A stretch of 42,709 bases of DNA from contig CACXDL010000004.1 of the NCBI GenBank assembly GCA_902766395.1, positions 1 through 42,709 of the forward strand, in the 5' to 3' direction. Both the position numbers and the translations under genes were made by a program. The notes under the pieces are model-generated. The model ran no database searches. It had not been told where the DNA came from and was given only the letters and a program-made list of their open reading frames with translations. Each line of letters opens with the position of its first letter. The stretch's first letter is position 1. Shown piece by piece: positions 40,466 through 42,709 of the stretch. Source of the DNA: an uncultured bacterium (GTDB taxonomy: Bacteria > Cyanobacteriota > Vampirovibrionia > Gastranaerophilales > Gastranaerophilaceae).

Positions 40466-41713
40466 TTAGTATCTAAATCCGTCAGCTTTCATTCTGTCAA
40501 TAACTTCTTGCAATTTTTCATCAGAGCAAACGTAAGATATTCTAAAAAATCCTTCTCCGTACTTGCCAAATGCGCTGCCGGGAACTATTACGATTCCGGA
40601 TTTTTCAAGCATATCATTGCAAAAATCCACGCAAGAATTATACTTTCTTGGTATCGGAACCCATAAATAGAACGTTGTGTTAGGTATATTTTCAGGTTTA
40701 ATATCCCATCCCAATTCCTGCAGACCTTTAACAATAATGTCTCTTTTTCTTTTATATGCAATGTTGCTCGTTTTAATATAATCATCTCCCTGTGGGGATG
40801 TCATAATATATGCACAGGCTTTTTGAAGAGCTTTAAATATCCCGTTATCTATTGTAGATTTACCCTTTGCAAATCTTGATACGACTTCACTGTTTCCGCA
40901 AATCCAGCCTAATCTCCATCCTGTAACAGCATATGGTTTAGATAGTGTAAATAATTCAACTGCAATGTCTTTTGCGCCTTTAAATTCAAATATGCTGAAA
41001 GGTTTTTCAGATTCTTCATAGTATAAATCGCTGTATGCGGCATCTGAAATCAAAAGAATGTCGTGTTCTTTGCAAAAATCTAGTACACTTTGAATGTATT
41101 GTCTTGAAGCGCCAACTCCAAGAGGGTTATTAGGATAATTTATTATAACAGCTTTTATTTTGTTTTTATCATATCCGTCTTCAATAAGTTGTTCTAACAC
41201 GTTATTAAGATCCGGTTGATAATTATTTTCCTCTGTGAGAGGTATAGAATAATCTTTCCCTCCGGAACATCTTATCATTTGAGAATAAGATGCATACCCT
41301 GGATCCGGGATAAGTATAATATCTTTTTCTTTATCTTCAGTTTTAGGATCTATTATGAACCTTATAAGGTTTGCCAGTCCGTCTTTAGCTCCCAGGATAG
41401 AACAAACTTCCGTATCTGGGTCCATATCAACGCCAAAACGAGTTTTCATTCTGGAAGAAACTGCTTCTCTAAAATAACTTTCACCTCTTGTTACTGAGTA
41501 AGTATGAATATTATCTTCCGTTAAAAATTCTTTTAATTTGTCAATAAGTGCCTGAGGAGGGTTGGAAGTTGGAGCACCCATTGAAAGTGCTATTGGCGCC
41601 CTGTTTTTTTTTGTTAAACCATCCTTTAAATTTGCGGTCTTCTCTTTTAGTTTAACCATTATATAAGTGTCAATAGCCATGACATCTTTATTAAAAATTT
41701 TTTCCATTTTCAT
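40466..41713 (-). CDS. Class I/II PLP-dependent aminotransferase
   Basis: 415 residues of aminotransferase fold type I: substrate/PLP contacts YPNNPLGVGASRQYIQ, SDAAYSDLYY, and the Schiff-base lysine in TLSKPYAVTGWRLGW, followed by KFFRISYVCSDE-like C-terminus (GEGFFRISYVCSDE). The region is closest in feel to aspartate/LL-diaminopimelate aminotransferases, but the N-terminus is not typical of DapL, so I leave the substrate open. GAGGT precedes the ATG at 7 bases. It lies 57 bases after mlaF. Confidence 0.88.
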   Translation of the reverse strand: MKMEKIFNKDVMAIDTYIMVKLKEKTANLKDGLTKKNRAPIALSMGAPTSNPPQALIDKLKEFLTEDNIHTYSVTRGESYFREAVSSRMKTRFGVDMDPDTEVCSILGAKDGLANLIRFIIDPKTEDKEKDIILIPDPGYASYSQMIRCSGGKDYSIPLTEENNYQPDLNNVLEQLIEDGYDKNKIKAVIINYPNNPLGVGASRQYIQSVLDFCKEHDILLISDAAYSDLYYEESEKPFSIFEFKGAKDIAVELFTLSKPYAVTGWRLGWICGNSEVVSRFAKGKSTIDNGIFKALQKACAYIMTSPQGDDYIKTSNIAYKRKRDIIVKGLQELGWDIKPENIPNTTFYLWVPIPRKYNSCVDFCNDMLEKSGIVIVPGSAFGKYGEGFFRISYVCSDEKLQEVIDRMKADGFRY

Positions 41714-41770
41714 ATTTTTACCTCGCTAGTGAATATTACTATAAAATATTTAATTAGTAAAATATACAAA

Positions 41771-42490
41771 TTATGCTTTCATTGTCATAGGACCTTCTAA
41801 AGAAGCCGTTACAAACTGTCTTGTATACGGGTTATCTTGTTTTAGCAGTTCTTCAGGAGTTCCCTCAAATACTATTTTCCCATCATATAGCATAATAACG
41901 CGATCAGCGGTTCTTGTTATTGTTGACATTTGGTGTGTTACAACAATAGAAGCTGCGTTTAATTCTTTTTTCAACCTTACAATATAATCTTCTATAAGTG
42001 TTGATGACATCGGGTCTAAGCCCGCAGTAGGTTCATCATATAGGATTGTTTTAGGGTTTGTAACAATTGCTCTTGCAAAACTTACTCGCTTCTGCATACC
42101 GCCTGATAATTCAGACGGGTATTTATTTTCTATTCCCTGTAAACCTACTAATTCTAATTTTTGGGCCACAATTTCTTTAATCTGGTCCTCTGAGTATAGC
42201 TGTCTTAAATCTTTTCTTTCTCTTAGTGCAAATGAAATATTATCTGCTACATTTAGGGAATCAAATAACGCGGAATATTGGAAAACCATTGCAATATCTC
42301 CGTCAGAAGTAATAATCTCTCCATTATCATAAGGAATCAAGCCACAAATAAGTTTTAAAACCGTACTTTTTCCAGAGCCCGAAAACCCTACAATCGCAAG
42401 GATTTCCCCATTATTTACCTTGAAAGATATATCATCAATAACGCCTTTATCTTCAAAACTTTTTTTTAAATTCTTTACTTCTATACTCAT
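41771..42490 (-). CDS. mlaF: ABC transporter ATPase, MlaF type
   Basis: Energises retrograde phospholipid (or related lipid) transport with MlaE/MlaD. 239 residues; Walker A GFSGSGKST (35-43), Q-loop VFQYSALFDSL, signature LSGGMQKRVSFARAI, Walker B TILYDEPTAGLDP and the H-loop VVTHQM. MlaF hallmarks are the ...QYSALFDSLNVADN... Q-loop and C-terminal FVTASLEGPM. The mlaE gene is directly upstream (20 bases). The outer membrane implied supports a Gram-negative envelope. Confidence 0.93.
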   Translation of the reverse strand: MSIEVKNLKKSFEDKGVIDDISFKVNNGEILAIVGFSGSGKSTVLKLICGLIPYDNGEIITSDGDIAMVFQYSALFDSLNVADNISFALRERKDLRQLYSEDQIKEIVAQKLELVGLQGIENKYPSELSGGMQKRVSFARAIVTNPKTILYDEPTAGLDPMSSTLIEDYIVRLKKELNAASIVVTHQMSTITRTADRVIMLYDGKIVFEGTPEELLKQDNPYTRQFVTASLEGPMTMKA

Positions 42491-42510
42491 AATTTATCCT
42501 ACCTAAAATA

Positions 42511-42709
42511 TTAAAAGAAAAATAAAATTGCAAATACCATGTCCCACACAACAATAGCAATAAAAGACCAAACTACGGCTTTTGTTGTTGCTAAACCAAC
42601 ACCTTTTGCCCCGCCTTTGCCAAAGTATCCGCAGGTACAGCTAACCAGTGCGATAGTTCCTCCAAAAGTTGCACCTTTCAAAAGACTTACCCATAAGTCC
42701 TTCATAAAC
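42511..42709 (-). CDS. mlaE: ABC permease, MlaE type (3' part, runs off the window)
   Basis: The 3' end of a gene whose frame is still open at the right edge; about 66 codons are in the window. It has the MlaE C-terminal signature, LLKGATFGGTIALVSCTCGYFGKGGAKGVG then ATTKAVVWSFIAIVVWDMVFAIL, i.e. the last two transmembrane helices. The ATG at 42705 is internal to the family, not the start. It lies 20 bases before mlaF and forms the inner-membrane part of the Mla lipid transporter. Confidence 0.9.
   Translation of the reverse strand, partial: FMKDLWVSLLKGATFGGTIALVSCTCGYFGKGGAKGVGLATTKAVVWSFIAIVVWDMVFAILFFF

Noticed and set aside
40466..41713. Naming the aminotransferase dapL
   Set aside because: The PLP-binding parts fit the broad family only; the N-terminus lacks the usual DapL start, so the substrate is left open.
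1..42709. CRISPR array, prophage, insertion sequence or defence system
   Set aside because: No regularly spaced identical repeats, transposase, integrase, capsid or nuclease-type defence genes were seen; the only repeats are those listed.

Overview
The window is an AT-rich, gene-dense bacterial chromosome segment using the standard bacterial code (TGA is a stop, for example at the end of surE). The envelope genes (mlaE/mlaF at the right edge, lgt, mscL, periplasmic TPR proteins) point to a Gram-negative cell. The AT-rich base composition, the gene blend and a family of lineage-restricted-looking proteins carrying a DKVSFTG-like motif suggest an uncultured gut bacterium of the Gastranaerophilales/Melainabacteria type (non-photosynthetic relatives of Cyanobacteria). 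That assignment is recall and inference; there is no rRNA gene in the window to prove it.

Layout. 1-98: edge of a GC-rich dispersed repeat. 99-2755: ppiC, M24 aminopeptidase and SpoU methyltransferase operon (minus). 3011-3390: tRNA-Gly(TCC), terminator, DUF1653 gene. 3391-5205: response regulator plus a degenerate GspE/PilB-like ATPase. 5230-7294: TPR glycosyltransferase-like protein and a small lineage protein. 7362-9435: mscL with a zinc ribbon, then a 497-base stretch holding a terminator, two more repeat copies and a candidate small RNA, then surE and a small unknown gene. 9498-12633: the classical pgpH-ybeY-dgkA cluster. 12734-16406: lipA-gcvT-gcvH-gcvPA without gcvPB. 16521-20104: small secreted and unknown proteins, a PurD-like protein with eroded motifs, tmk, and an M48-like protein that lacks the first zinc histidine. 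20183-26025: a seven-gene minus-strand operon (ClpX-type zinc finger alone, HEAT-like protein, ruvX, DUF1292, a Clp-N-only protein, tilS, hpt). 26076-28209: TPR protein, lgt and clpP. 28332-31420: coiled-coil protein, rubredoxin (45 codons), a large SFTG-motif membrane protein, a 16-codon peptide gene and MTHFS. 31450-34408: cobalamin adenosyltransferase, XRE regulator, HAD protein, a sigma-70 factor and a membrane-anchored thioredoxin. 34642-36965: a translationally coupled pair of membrane proteins with the FTG motif. 37008-42709: TPR proteins, MBL hydrolase, metallophosphoesterase, aminotransferase, mlaF and partial mlaE.

How it fits together. Most genes are housekeeping (translation and RNA maturation, one-carbon and glycine metabolism, lipoprotein and phospholipid handling, protein turnover). 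The unusual content is the set of recognition domains split off from their enzymes (Clp-N array, ClpX zinc finger), the enzyme-derived proteins that have lost catalytic residues (M48, PurD, GspE), and the FTG-motif proteins, which together look like lineage-specific adaptor or structural functions.
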